A stretch of 64,000 nucleotides of DNA, taken from contig JAZBRS010000029.1 of assembly GCA_037176725.1 (NCBI GenBank), forward strand, positions 127,195,001 to 127,259,000, written 5' to 3'. The notes below the pieces were generated by a model that saw only the letters and a program-made list of their open reading frames with translations, did no database searches and was not told where the DNA came from. Source of the stretch: Posidonia oceanica (Eukaryota; Streptophyta; Magnoliopsida; Alismatales; Posidoniaceae). The translations under genes and the position numbers were made by a program. Shown here one piece after another: positions 31,756 through 43,623 of this stretch. Each line of letters starts with the position of its first letter. Positions within the stretch are counted from its first letter, which is position 1.

Positions 31756-32909
31756 AGCTGACCGAGAGTGAGTGGGAACAAGGCTGCGATGGAAAACAAG
31801 AGGACGGGTCCTAGGACAAGCTATCATTGCGAAGGCGGACAGCTTGGGGGAGGGTGGTCGAGAAAAGGTGTCGCAATAGGGGCGTCAATGAAAGAAAAGG
31901 CTCAAGCTTCGGCTAGAGAACTCGCTCACTGACCTGTACTACGAGACGCAACACAAACATAAACAGGCGTTAAAACCTAAAAGTAAAATGCAATTGTATT
32001 TAATTGTTGTATGAATGGCATTCATGCAAATGCATGCAATCTAGTATGCTCTCTCTCACCAATCTAGTGTGTCCTAGTAAGCTGTCTACTTCGGATACTC
32101 ACAGGTGTATGGGTCACTGACTTAGGTAGAAAGTAAGGTCCCCATCTAAATCGTGGCCAGAGCTCAGGCGAACAACGGGTGGTGCGTTAAGAGCCTCAAC
32201 CCTGCCAAAGCATGGATTGTACCCTCTACTAACACCGACACGACCCCTGACAAGGGGGGACAGACCGACCAACTCCCCCTATGCCAAAGCGACAGAACAA
32301 GAGACTGATATTGCCCTTCTCAGAATGGTAGGTGGACTCAGAGATGAGAAGATGCATGCCCTATATGATCATTCATGCAAATATGATTAAAGTTTTTTAC
32401 TTGCATATTTTATTAACTCAAAGGGGAATGAATGTGTGTTTATGTCTCTAGTTTCTCCTAGAATTGATTTTTACTTGCCATTTTTAGTTAACCATGGGGG
32501 GGAACAATCAATCTCTAATTGTCCTTAGGCTTAATGCAAAAAGGGGAAGAAAATCACCCAATTATGGCAAGCAAAACATCACACATCATTACAAAAGACA
32601 TGCTCATGATATGTGCTAGTGTTGTGTCACATGATTAGTGAAAATAAAAGACAATCAACACAACAAAAGACATACATAAACATGGCATGTGTATAAGTGA
32701 GGTGACATAGCATATTTGTGTAAAAATAAGCCAAACACCAAGCAAAAGGCATGGATTAGAGCGATAATCAAGCAAATATGGCCTAAGATAATCAAAATGC
32801 ATGAATTAACACGACAGTTAAGTAAACATGGTAATCAAATGCTAAGCTAAGCAAAAAAAAGTAAGCCATACAATAGCGGAAAGGTGAAAACGAAAGCCAG
32901 AGTCTTGCA
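31756..32909 (-). other. TAT-B leader
   Basis: Holds the conserved leader block at 32040-32350 and, nearer the primer site, an A-rich part with many GGCATG/AAGACAT words like the other Tat leaders. No coding potential recognised. Confidence 0.6.
32040..32350 (-). promoter_or_regulatory. Conserved Tat leader block (TAT-B)
   Basis: Homologue of 15430-15760. Sense words GGTCGGTCTGTCCCCCCTTG and AGGGGTCGTGTCGGTG are retained. Confidence 0.65.
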
Positions 32910-32927
32910 TCCCCAGCGAAGTCGCCA
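32910..32927 (-). other. TAT-B primer binding site
   Basis: Minus-strand TGGCGACTTCGCTGGGGA, six bases from the LTR end at 32934; two differences at most from the TAT-A site. Confidence 0.8.
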
Positions 32928-33223
32928 CTTTCCTGTAGCCATTGTGCGATCGAGCGGCTCGAAAGCCAGATCGCGGGCCATGGCCAACGGTGGATTCCAA
33001 GAAAGGACGCTCGACTCAAAAAACACATCGGAAAAGCAAGCGAAGAACGCAAAGGAAAAACAACCAAAATAAAGACAAGGGAGTCGCCACCTAATCTATT
33101 AAAAAATCGGAAGATTAGGAAAACCGTCATGCGAAAACATGTAAGAAACTTATGCAGTTTAAAAAACATGCAAATCCGATCCAAGTGTATGACACAAGGT
33201 CAATGCGGTCCAGAGAAAGGGTA

Positions 33224-33290
33224 AGGACTCCTGTTACGTGCGGGGAAGGTGTTAGGCACCCCCGACACGCCCGAGAAAGTCGGTCTTTCT
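33224..33290 (-). promoter_or_regulatory. Conserved Tat U5 block (TAT-B)
   Basis: Same block as 4441-4520, with GGGGGTGCCTAACACCTTCCCC intact. Confidence 0.65.
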
Positions 33291-33533
33291 AACGTCATTC
33301 CGCTCTTGTGTGGCAAATGTTGGCGTATAACGCCGGTTTATGTTCACCCGAGGGCGGTATGCAACATGCAATTATAAACCAAAAAGCTTAGCAAAAACCA
33401 TGCAAATAGACTTATTAAAGTTAACATGTCATTATGCAACAATAATCAAAACTGGTAAACAAAGCCAAAGCGACACGAGCCACGAACAAGGCGGCAGCAA
33501 AGGAATCAGCCCACTGTCTGGAACCTGGCCTGA

Positions 33534-33554
33534 GTCGCCGGTCATCACGGCGAC
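33534..33554. repeat. 7-bp-stem hairpin in TAT-B LTR
   Basis: GTCGCCG-GTCATCA-CGGCGAC. More GTCGCC/GGCGAC pairs follow to 33610 and again at 35035-35105. Confidence 0.7.
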
Positions 33555-35194
33555 AGTGCACGTCGCCACTATGCGCAGAGATGGTGCAAGTCGCCGCTCT
33601 GACTGGCGACGAAGGTTGCTGCAGGCAAGCCAGACAGCGATCTTCGTCGACCGACCAAGCCATGCAAACGGCTGTGAAACCTGCAAACGAGCATTCACAC
33701 AGACAGATGGCATAACAAGGAACACATTCATGCAATCAAAACGTAAAACAAGCCTCTGGGTCACGTGATACACCAGCGCAAAGTCGGGCCTGGAGACTGT
33801 AAAAATTCACAGTCGAGTCACCACTGTGACTAGCAACACGACTGGCAGTCCCCTAGCCGGAGTTCGGTGCCAAATCACGTGCCGATGGTGGTGCCTAAAA
33901 GCAAACCGATGACCTGGGAAGCTCGACGGCATTCCCAGGAACATGCACATACATTCAGATTTAAAAATGAGGCCCTGGATCACCCCACCCACCTAATGGA
34001 TTTCCTCACTGGTGGCTGACGCTTCTGGCGGCCATGGAAGAAGCCGGGGAGCTTCGGAGCTTACGCACAGCTCACAGGAAGCAAGGTGGAGGTGCGACGA
34101 AGCTAAGGAAGCAAACAGAACCAAAAATAAGCAAACAAGCACTTCCCACCACCTCCTCGCCATCGATGGCCGGCGACGCTTGTTGTCCAACCACGAGGGA
34201 GGTTGGGAACGTGCGGTGGTGCGTCTGGGACGTCGGCGAATGATGGGGAAGGAAGGTGGTAGTGTTGTGAAGCTAACGGGATAAAAAAAACTGGGGGTCC
34301 GAGCTTCCATGAAGGCCTCTTCGACGTGCCGAAGTTCGCGGGTGTCGCTGGCCGTGTCAACGGCGGTGAGCTCGAGAGCTTTGCTGGAGCACGAAGGAGG
34401 TTTGGGGAAGGACGGTCATGCAAAGGGGGTGTGTGCGAGCTCAGAGATGACCCATGCCATGTGATCAACAGTCGGACGCCTCACACGAGCGGCGGATGTC
34501 ACCGGAGCCGAGGAAAATGAAGTGGAAAAAGGCGAAATAAAGCACTAAAAATGCGGGAAATGATACAGAAACGATCTACTCTCTATGAGGAACAAAACTA
34601 AATACAAAGGAGAGAGATTACCTGAGTGGAGGCGGTCGTCTTCTCTAGCTCCGACGAGACTCAACAACGGCAATCTCAGAAGGCAGCGAGCGGGAGGGGC
34701 TCTCAGAGGCACGGATCACTAGGGGAAGGATCGCTCTTGCACAAGGAAGGGATTTGGATCACTCTGGAGGTCGGTCGGGCTGTGAATTGTGTGTGATTCC
34801 TTGGGAAATGTGATGAGTTTGCCGATTTTGTTCGGCGAGCTCTGTCAGGCGGAGGGGACGTCGTCAGGCAGAGTGGACGGCAAGTAAATGTGGCAAGGTG
34901 GTAGAGGACGCGAAAGTCCTCCAGAGGGGATGGGCAGTAAGTGGTGGAGGGGCCGGAGGTGATGGCAAGTTAGTGCTGCAGGTCGATGGAGGAAGGTGAC
35001 GACAGGGTGCGCGCGAGAGTTCGAACAGGTCCTGAGTTGCCGCTCCACATGGCGACAATGTACGTCGCCTCTGAGATAGGCGATAGCACTAGTCGCCACT
35101 GGGACGGGCAACCGCACTAAACAGGGCCTGCTGCAGTAAAATCCAGCCCATTCCCTGCAGTTTGGGCTGCTAATGGACCTTGTTTGGGTTTAAA

Positions 35195-35345
35195 GTTAGG
35201 GTTGGTTGGGTTTTGGAATAGGGTTTGGGTTTGGGTTTTGAAATAGAGTTTAGGTTTGGGTTTTGGTTTGGGATTTGGGTTTGAAATAGGGTTTGGATTG
35301 ATTTGTTGGGTTTGAAATGGGGTTTGGATTGAGTTTAGGTTTTGG
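35195..35345. repeat. GGGTTTG/TTTGGGTT simple array in TAT-B LTR
   Basis: Imperfect units of gggtttgggttttgaaatag. The minus-strand frame through it (Asn/Pro/Lys-rich) is an artefact of the repeat. Confidence 0.8.
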
Positions 35346-35421
35346 GATCTACCAAGCCGCAATCTGAGTAAACCTCTAGAGAGATCTGCCGATGATTAGT
35401 TGCCAAAACGGGGTGTCTACA

Positions 35422-36701
35422 TATCCCTTGCCCCGTATTGAAGATCTGTTTGACCAATTGCAGTCTGCATTGGTTTTCTCCAAGATTGATCTAAGATCAG
35501 GATACCACCAGCTAAGGATCCATGATTCAGACATCCAGAAGACTGCCTTCTGGACACGGTACAGCCATTATGAGTTTACGGTTATGCCCTTCGACTTAGC
35601 CAATGCCCCTGCCGCATTCATGGAGTTGATGAACCGGATCTTCAGGCCATATCTGGACCAGTTTGTGGTGGTCTTTGTAGATGACATCTTGATCTACTCT
35701 CCTGATGAGGATTCTCATGCTCTGCATTTGCAGGCAGTGCTAGATATTCTGAGGCAGCACCAGCTCTACGCCAAGTTCTCCAAGTGCGAGTTCTGGTTGA
35801 GTGAAGTTATGTTCCTCGACCACCTTATCTCTAGAGAAGGTGTCAGAGTGGACCTTGCGAAGGTTGAGGCAGTTAGCAACTAAGAGAGACCCAGGAATGT
35901 GACAGAGATTAGAAGTTTCCTGGGATTGGCAGGTTACTACCGGAGGTTCATCAGGGATTTCTCTTCCATTGCATCATCCTTGACAGCTCTGACCAGACAG
36001 GGAGTTCCGTTCATCTAGGACCATGACTGTGAGGCGAGTTTCAACGAGTTGAAGGCTCGTCTGACTTCTGCCCCTGTTCTGACTTTGCCTTCTGGTAGTG
36101 GAGGCTTCATTGTATATAGTGACGCAAGTGGTGTTGGGTTAGGCAATGTTCTGATGCAGCATGGCAATGTGGTGGCGTATGCTTCTCATCAGCTGAAGGA
36201 CCACGAGAAGAACTACCCTACCCATGATCTAGAGATGGCTGTCGTGGTGTTCGCGCTCAAGCTGTGGCGACACTATCTGTATGGGGAACAGTTTGAGGTC
36301 TATACTGATCACAAGAGTCTGAAGTATATATTTACTCAGAAGGACCTCAACATGCGGCAGAGGAGATGGGTGGAATACCTCAAGGACTATGACTTCAACT
36401 TGTCCTACCACCCCGGGAAGGCCAACGTGGTCGCCGATGCTCTGAGTCAGCGTACGCACGTAGCTTGATGGTTAAGGAATGGACCATGTTAGAGGATTTG
36501 GCTGACTGTGGACTAAAGAGACTGCATCGAGGAGCGGGTGGTGCTTACATGGCAAGCTTATCTATTTGCCCCAAGCTGTTGCAGTTCATCGTTGCCTGTC
36601 AGTAGATGGATCCTTTCATTCAAGCGACTGTGGAGAATATGGAAGCTGGGGATGCACCTAAGTTCTCTTTCGGTGTATACGAGGAGTTGAGATTTGATCA
36701 G
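35422..36701 (+). pseudogene. pol: Tekay/Del chromovirus pol fragment (RT, RNase H, integrase start)
   Basis: Starts inside RT at [15 protein letters not shown] core: [28 protein letters not shown], then the catalytic V-F-V-D-D at about 35680 and [11 protein letters not shown]. RNase H follows ([58 protein letters not shown]). After a 1-base frameshift at 36466 come about 75 codons of the region before the integrase zinc finger. In-frame stops at 35881 and 36016 fall where the family has Trp (VSN-stop-ERP, FI-stop-DHD). Both ends are the insertion points of TAT-B and TAT-C, so the rest of this element lies elsewhere. Confidence 0.9.
36697..36701. repeat. TAT-C target-site duplication, left (atcag)
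   Basis: The five bases of Tekay pol next to the TAT-C LTR tip. The partner copy would lie beyond the right end of the window because TAT-D interrupts TAT-C. Confidence 0.4.
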
Positions 36702-37148
36702 TGTAACCTTATCCCCGTACCTCGACGCCGGATCGACCGACATCGGGCGAAAAAGAGGGAGAGTGTCACGGATAATAGAGAAGGAGGAAAACAAAGATAA
36801 AGCAAAACGGAGTTGCCACTTTCCTGGGACCGTCCCCAAGGAAGGACCGCTCGGTCACGACGGCTTTCGCATGCTGCCATAGCTCGCATGCGATCGGGCC
36901 ATGAGAGAGGGGGGAAGCCGCGGTCAGTAGTGAATCTAGGGAGAAAACTCGACTCGAAAACACCGGGAAAATGCGAAGAAAAACACAAAGATAAGACAAA
37001 ACGGAGTACCCACCTAATCTATTAGAACGGAAAAACTAGGAAAACCGGGAAAGCATGAAAACATGCAAATGAATGCAATGCTATACAAAATGTATGACTC
37101 GTGCCAAGGACGAGGGCAAAATGGTCACTACGGGCAAGAGAAAGGGTA

Positions 37149-37216
37149 AGGATTCCTGTTACGCGCGGGGAAGGTGTTAGGCACCCCCGACACTCCCGGA
37201 ATCAGTCTTTCTTGGC
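37149..37216 (-). promoter_or_regulatory. Conserved Tat U5 block (TAT-C)
   Basis: Homologue of 4441-4520; hairpin arms intact. Confidence 0.65.
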
Positions 37217-37719
37217 TAATCTCACTCGCATTTGTAGGATTATTGGCAATGCTTGCCTAACTGCACGCCCAAGGGGCAAGGAATGCTATGCCATGTTATG
37301 GATGCTCTAAATGCATGCTCTGAATGCCTAAATGCCATGTATGCTGTGATTACATACCCAAAAGTATGCTCTAAGTGCTATGATGCATGAGGAAAGTAAA
37401 CAAGCAACCTATGTGCTCAGCAGCGCTGTCAATGTTCCGAACGGGACGAGCCCCGCTCCATAAGAACTCCAGACAGTAAACATCACTACCCTAAATGCGA
37501 TGTAGGCGAGAAATCAAAACGCCGGGTAAAACCATGCAATGCGAATAACGACATGCGATGGAAAGCAAATCTGAGGTGCAAAACCACGGGGAAACAGGCA
37601 ATGCAAGGCGTAAAACAGGAAACAGGGATTCGGCAACTTGCATGAGTGCTGAGGCATGTATCGGAAACGACAAAGTGCGGAAAGCGACAACAAAAACAAG
37701 ATTGGCGCTAAAAACAATG

Positions 37720-38800
37720 TGCAGTAAGCTGTAAAGCGTTGGACGCTGGACTGACCAGCGTCCTATGTTGGAGGTTGGAACAGCTAGCGTCCAACACAGA
37801 AAAATAAAGAACCTGCAAGGAAGGCATGCAAATTTGGAAAACGTGTGTTTTAATGCAATGTAAAAGCCATGGACAGATAAAGCATGCTAAAAGACCAAAG
37901 TGCAAGCTCAGAAATCGAATGCAAGCATCAAAATGATTTTAAACTGGCAGAGGGTGTTAGACGCTGTGATCACCAGCGTCCAACATTGGACATTGTGATC
38001 CCCGGTGTCTAACAGCTGAGCCTAGATTTTGAAATAAATGCATGCATGCTGAATGTATAAACATGATGCAAATGCAATATAGCAGTAGGAAACATGCAGA
38101 TCATGCTAGACAATCAAGATAAGTAGCCAAAAGGGATCTGAGAACATGATGCAGGCATAAAGATGATTTGAAACAAAGCAGAGGATTGGATGCTTGACAA
38201 CCCAACGTCTAACATAAGACGTTGTCATTCTCAACATCCAACGTAGAGAAGACAGAGGCATAAAAACTGCTACATGTAAATTGATAAAAACATTATACGA
38301 ACCTGAAAGAAACTGAAAGAGAACCCATATATCAACATGCACACACATGGGCTAGATAAGCATCTCAAAATAAAGTGATTATAAGATGTTAAGATGCAAG
38401 CATGCAAATTGGAGTGTAAGACGCTAGGTTTACCAGCGTCTAACATAAGACGCTGGAAGCCACGCGTCCTACACCCAGGCAGGAGATACTTAAACATGGA
38501 GAGGAAAACCAAGCCAAGATTAATGCGAGATTTAAAACTTGGCATGTAAAAACATGAATGAAAGCATGCAAGATGATCCACAAGGAAATAGCATTCAAAC
38601 CATAACAGCATGGAAACAAATAAATGAAAAAGCCAGCAGGGGTGTTGGACGCTACCTCAGGTCGCGTCCAACGTTAGACGCACCAAGGTGTGCGTCTAAT
38701 AGGTCGGGATGTTTCCCGGCAAGAATCGATGCTCATATTGATCCAAAAAGGGAAACCAAACATCCAGTGAGCACAAGCAAGTAACTACAAACATAGGCAT
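37720..38800. repeat. Tandem ~226-bp repeat, 5 units, with double hairpins
   Basis: Hairpin starts at about 37737, 37955, 38185, 38415 and 38643 give a spacing of 218-230 bp; the stretches between them are alignable (gatttgaaac/aagcatgcaa words). Perfect stems include GGACGCTGG-actga-CCAGCGTCC (37741-37763) and GTTGGACGC-(11)-GCGTCCAAC (38644-38672), each followed by a second hairpin such as TTAGACGC...GCGTCTAA. Related arms recur at 39545-39615. Confidence 0.75.
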
Positions 38801-39814
38801 GCATTCAAAGCTGGAAATGGACACGTGGATAGCTCCACCCACCTCCTCCCTCTTGCTGCCGGTGTTCATGGCATTTTCGGCCAACTGAGAGGTCGGAAAG
38901 CCACGAAACTTGGCTGTGAAGCTTGGCTATGATGAGGAAGGAGACGGGGGATGCACCGAGGGAAAGAAAGTTACCTACGTGCAGCCTGGAGGAGATGTAT
39001 GCGACCGGCCGGCGAACTTGGACGGACTGCGGCAAGCTCGTGGGATGTGGGAGGCTATTGTGGCTCTCTCTCGCGTGTGGAGGAGGATTCGGGAAGGCTA
39101 GGGGGGAATCTTAGGCTCTTCTCCGGGTTTTGGAGGTGTGTCTGGTGTGTGGAGGAGGCTTTGGAAGTGTTGGGTTCTTCTTCCTCCCTCTCGGCGGCGA
39201 AAACGGGTGAATGCCACACTTGAGGAAGAAAAGGGATGTCTGGGGGTGTAAGTGTGGGTCGTGGCTGTCAGGAGAAGTAAGTACGATGTCAGGAGGGTAG
39301 AGAAAAAGTCGTGGTGGTAGGCGCACAGGCGGCTGGTGGCGGTGACCGCAGAGAGGCCGGGAAACGTGCCGGCGGAGAAGAGACGCGGTGGTAGGGTAGT
39401 AAGTGGGTGTTGGCACATAGTGGGTGACCGGGAGTGGTGAGGGGACGTGGTAGTAAGTTGTCGTTGATGAAAGGAAGGATGGAAGTGGCAAGCCGGAGGT
39501 GGCAGAGGGGGTGGCAGTCCTCGACTCCTTGAACGCCCGCCGGAGTAGCGTCCAACGTTGGATGCCAGTGCAAAGCACGTCCAACGTTCGACGCTGGCAT
39601 AGGCAGCGTTCAACGAGTCTGAGTAGTTTAAGGGTTGTTTTGAGTATTTTGGCTTAGTGTAAGGTGTGGGTTAAGGCTAAGGAAGGCTTAGGTGGAGTTT
39701 TGGGGTTTGGTGTGGTTTTAGGGTGGGTTTAAGAGAGATTGGCCATCCTGAAGTCCAAGCGAGCTTCCAAGAGGATCCACCAACGTCCAAGATGTCAAAA
39801 ATGGAGTGTCTACA

Positions 39815-39831
39815 GATGCCCCTCCCTAAGC
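39815..39831 (-). other. TAT-C polypurine tract
   Basis: Minus-strand CTTAGGGAGGGGCATC next to the 3' LTR start, homologous to 6572-6588. Confidence 0.65.
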
Positions 39832-40222
39832 GAGGTCAAGGGGACCAAGGCCGCTGCTTAGGGTTGACAAGACACCCCTCCTGACGCCGGCAAGAGCACG
39901 ATGTTACTGTAGGCTTGAGTCACTTATTCGATGGATGCACCAAAAGTCATGACTCGTTGCCGCAATGAGGATGCTGATGTGATGCTTATGCTAATGTGAT
40001 GCTTACACTAACGCTCATTGCGCTGTACTCCACTGGGGGAAAAATGCAATGCAAAGTTGTCGCTGAGCAATGCAAAAGAAAGCCAGATGAAGCATGGTGA
40101 AAGTGCACTGAGCGAATTTGGCTTCAGCACGGGGGTGCCATTCACTGAGAATTTCTCGAGGCGAAGGCGATGCAAGTGTTGAGAATAAGATGCTGTGGAT
40201 GTGCATGTGATGGCGGGCACGT

Positions 40223-40640
40223 AATGCCAAGGAAGCGATCTTGGGCCGCACTCTACCGCAGGTGTCATCTTAAGCTGGCATGCTGCAGAGAGCTGCAGAA
40301 CGCCGAAGATACCACTTTAAGCAATGTGCGAACCAGGGGTTCAATTCCTAAGTATGCCATGTCTGGGAAAGTGGAATGTGGGAGTTGGTGTGATAACTAC
40401 AGGGAGTATAGCAGCGCAATGAGGATGTAATGTCATGCGATGTTATGTAGTGAAATGCAGTGTATATACAGTGTGACTCCGGGCATGCGAAATCGAGAAA
40501 ACGATCCCGGCCACGCACTACCGCGAATATCATCCAAAGCAGGCAAGTTACGTAGAGTTGCGAGTGCTGAGGATGCTACCTTAAGCAATACGCGAACCAG
40601 GGGTTCGAGTCCTAGGTGCGCGATGTCCATGTGATGATGA
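40223..40640 (+). repeat. Two B-box-like repeats (TAT-C)
   Basis: B-box-like words GGTTCAATTCC (40338-40348) and GGTTCGAGTCC (40602-40612), each preceded by gaaccagg and by the catccaaagc/ggcaagt module seen in TAT-A. Confidence 0.6.
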
Positions 40641-40751
40641 GAAGCAATTCTAGTACTGACTGTACTGAGAACACAAGGAAGGTACGTGATGATATGCAAT
40701 GATATGCCATGATATGCAACAGAATGCTATTACACTACATGACGAAAGGGT

Positions 40752-41720
40752 GATAAGTTAATGGACCTATCGCCGGACAATTGAGGATTATCAGTCCTGT
40801 GAGGAGTTAACGGACTCATCACCGGATAGTTAGGGTTATCAACCTGCGAGGAGTTAACAGACTCATCACCGGATAGTTAGGGCTATCAGCCCGATGAGGG
40901 TGGAAAGGGGCGGGAATACCGAACCAGAAGGTGCGGCAGAGGTTCGTAGACGCTCCTGCGACAGTTGGGGATGTCAGCCCAATGAGGGTGAGACGATACC
41001 AAGGGGCTACCAGATGCACCTGGTATCGAAGGCAGTGACAGGCCAGCAACTCTGTCAGGCAAGAGAGGTGGTGACAACTGGGATGACTTGTAACCACGAA
41101 TGCAAAGGGAATACCATACCTAAAGGTGTGGTAGAGGTCTGTAGATGTTCCCTTAATAGTTAGGGATGTCAGCCCGGATGCAGATGGAAATGTGATACCA
41201 TAGGTCAGCCAAATAAAGATGCCCTTGGTATCGACGGAGATACCAGGGGACAGCCAAAGCGTCCTTGGCATCGAAATGCAAAGTGGAGACAAAACTAACG
41301 AGTTTACCAGTCGAGTAGTTAACAAACTCATCGCTAGATAGTTAGGGCTATCAGCCCATGGGTGACATTTTAACGGGTGTCGACCGAGCATTAAGGAATA
41401 CCAGTCCAGTGATAAGTTAACGAACTTATCGCCGGATAATTAGGACTATCAGCCTTGTGAGGATGATAGGGGGCGATGCCACAGGACAGCAAAAAAATGA
41501 TGCCCTTGGTATCAGGGATGATACCAGGGGACAGTCGAAGTGCCCTTAGCATCAAAATGCGAAATGGAGACAAAACTAACATGTTTGCCAGCCAAGTAGT
41601 TAGGGGTACCAGCTCGATGATAAGTTAACGGACTCATTGCCGGATAGTTAGTGCTATCAGCCCGATGAAGACATTTTGACGGGCGTCAACCAGACAGTTA
41701 GGGCTACCAACCTGGTGCAG
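40752..41720. repeat. Two-hairpin units (TAT-C, distal)
   Basis: Includes three tandem units at 40752-40900. Perfect stem GATAAGT-taacga-ACTTATC at 41411-41430; second-hairpin forms GGGCT-atc-AGCCC (40880-40892) and AGGATT-atc-AGTCCT (40784-40798). Confidence 0.75.
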
Positions 41721-43194
41721 ATGAATAGATGTAAGGGCTCACCGTGCAATGTGCAATGCCGGTGGGGAATGCAATGGGTAGATGTGATGCAAATGCAAGA
41801 AAAATGCGAGGGATACAAGAAGGAAAGCGGGGACCCATCGTGGTGGGTGTGCAATGGTCTCAGAGTGCGCATGCATCGTGGCGGTGACAAACAATGGAAC
41901 ATGCCAGTTATCAAGGACCACCCAACACGATGGGTGGCCAAAACTTGGAAAAAGTGCGGAGCCTCTGAGCGAGGTCAGGCAAAAGTTGCTCGTCCTTGAC
42001 TCCGATTTTTGAAAACAGGGAGAAGGAAAGATAGGTTATTATACATGCATGTTTTTGGTGGCTTCGGATTCAAAGCAGCTGTTGCCGAGAGGATGTTTCT
42101 GCATTTTCTGACTCAGGGGACTCGATCCTCGAGCAACGCCATGCTGACTTGTGGTCAATGGCTCTCATTCTCATTTGGTTCAGGATGAGGCCTTAGCTTT
42201 GCAGAGTATAGCCTTTGGCTGCATGTGGGTAGCAGAAGCGTTGGATGTAGCTTCATGGCCTCCGTCTTAAATCCTCGGGGAACTACTACTGCTTCTAACA
42301 CTCTCGTGTTGATTTTTCTTTTCCCCACATGAGTGACTGGAGTTGCATCTAGCCTGCTAGGGATGTAGAGTTGTTGTCTGCACAAAGAGGTTGGAGCGTG
42401 TTGTTGCTCTTAGAGGGTGGGGCCAGGTCCTCCTGATAAGGTTTCCCGTGCAGTTGGCAATGTGGTGCTTGGAGTTGAAAGTTGAGGGGGCTTCGATGCT
42501 TGTCCGAGTCACTCCTCTCATGGGTGCCTTCTTTCTTCAGCTTCTTTCTTCATTTTTTCTTTTCTGCCCAGCATGCATATCTTGTTATCATTTTTTTTCT
42601 CACATGATCTCTATTCTTTTGGATATGCATGTCTTTGTCCTCTTGGGGTAGCGGTCCTGGATGAGGCATTAAGAGTTCGGCTGGTCGGCGTACATCCTTA
42701 GCCTCTACTGTGTGTACAGGCAGCCTCTGGCTATGCTTTGCTCTGCTTTGGTCCTCTCCATGTCTGGTGGCCTCTCTTGATAGGGTGGATCTTGCTTTTG
42801 GGAGTTTTAGCTCAGCGAGATGCTCTGTTCTGCTCTAAGTCTCACACTGTGGCCACATGCAAAGAGATGGCGCTGCTCGGGTGAGACCTGCCTGAGATTG
42901 TCGATGCTTGACATCCTCTCGGCGCTGCTTGTTGTCCTAAAGCCAGTTTGTGAATTATGCAAATGTTTATGTGTTTATGTATTTTACACATGTTTTTGGG
43001 CTTTGTGGATTTTGTGATTTTTATGGTTTTTGCTTTTTTAGAAAAACATAAAATCAAAACCAGCGGGAAGGGAAAGCATGTTTTTGTAGTTTTTGGTTTT
43101 TTTATTTTTTTGTGTTTTTGGTTTTCCAAGATGTAGGAAATGATATGTACATGCAGGAAGGGATATGCATGTGCAGAGGGTGATAGATATGTGC

Positions 43195-43460
43195 AAGATG
43201 ATAAGTTGACGGACCTATCGCCGGATAGTTAGGGCTATCAGCCTGGTGTGACATTTTAATGGGTGTCAACTGAGCAGTTAGGGTTGCCAGCCCGATGCAG
43301 AGGAATGCAGAATGATAGGTTAACAGACCCATCACCGAGCAATTAGGGCTGCCAGCCCGATAAAGACATTTTGACGGGCATCAACCGGGCAGTTAGGGCT
43401 GCTAGCCCGGATAGACATTTTGACGGGCGTCAACCGGGCAGTTAGGGCTGCCAGTCCAGT
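43195..43460. repeat. Tandem hairpin array (TAT-C, proximal)
   Basis: Five units, several with TTGACG-GG-CGTCAA palindromes (ttttgacgggcgtcaacc) followed by gggctgccagccc hairpins. Homologous in position to 12388-12585. Confidence 0.75.
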
Positions 43461-43614
43461 GTGGATGAATGAAGAAGAAAGAAATGCATGTTTTTAGGCT
43501 TTGTTGATTTTATGTTGTTTTTCTTTTTTGATTTTCTAACAAGGCGAGGAAATGCAAAAACAAAACAAAACCAAAAGAAAAGACAATGCAAAAATCAAAA
43601 GAGAGGTAAGAGGG

Positions 43615-43623
43615 ACTTACCTG
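43615..43623 (-). other. Splice-donor consensus abutting gag stop (TAT-C)
   Basis: Minus-strand CAG|GTAAGT immediately after TGA 43626-43624; same layout as TAT-A. Confidence 0.6.

Larger units (their letters stand above)
26372..35421 (-). mobile_element. TAT-B: gag-pol Tat element, 3' end missing
   Basis: Minus-strand element with its 5' LTR at 35421-32934, then a primer site, leader, gag, protease region and linker. It breaks off in the acidic segment just before RT, at 26372, where copia sequence begins. The 3' LTR and the rest of pol are absent. The right end is clean: the LTR tip abuts Tekay pol sequence, with tatcc (35422-35426) as the remaining target duplication. It is closely related in coding sequence to TAT-D. 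Confidence 0.85.
32934..35421 (-). repeat. TAT-B 5' LTR
   Basis: 2488 bp, from TGTAGACACCCCGTTTTGG (35421) to GCCATTGTG...GGCTACA-type sequence at 32934. It holds the U5 block (33224-33290), an internal PBS-like core (33082-33089), a hairpin (33534-33554) and a (TTTGGG)n-like array at its 5' end. No partner LTR is in the window. Confidence 0.85.
36702..39814 (-). repeat. TAT-C 3' LTR
   Basis: Bounded by TGTAGACACTCC (39814) and AAGGTTACA (36702). It contains the U5 block (37149-37216), two PBS-like cores (36812-36819 and, mutated, 37005-37012) embedded in a duplicated aacaaagataa..acaaaacggagt unit of about 195 bp, and a 226-bp tandem array (37720-38800). Confidence 0.85.
39832..43614 (-). 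other. TAT-C 3' non-coding region with repeat arrays
   Basis: Collinear with TAT-A 6589-12733 but without the solo LTR. It contains two B-box repeats, hairpin units, a conserved block (41950-43140) and T-rich tracts. No pol domain is seen on either strand. The longest frame (40819-41391, minus) runs through hairpin repeats and is not a gene. Confidence 0.7.

Noticed and set aside
39098..39613. 171-codon minus-strand frame
   Set aside because: Pro/His/Ser-rich translation of the TAT-C LTR; no second copy keeps it.
40752..41720. CRISPR-like regular repeats
   Set aside because: Eukaryotic transposon context, degenerate repeats with no unique spacers.
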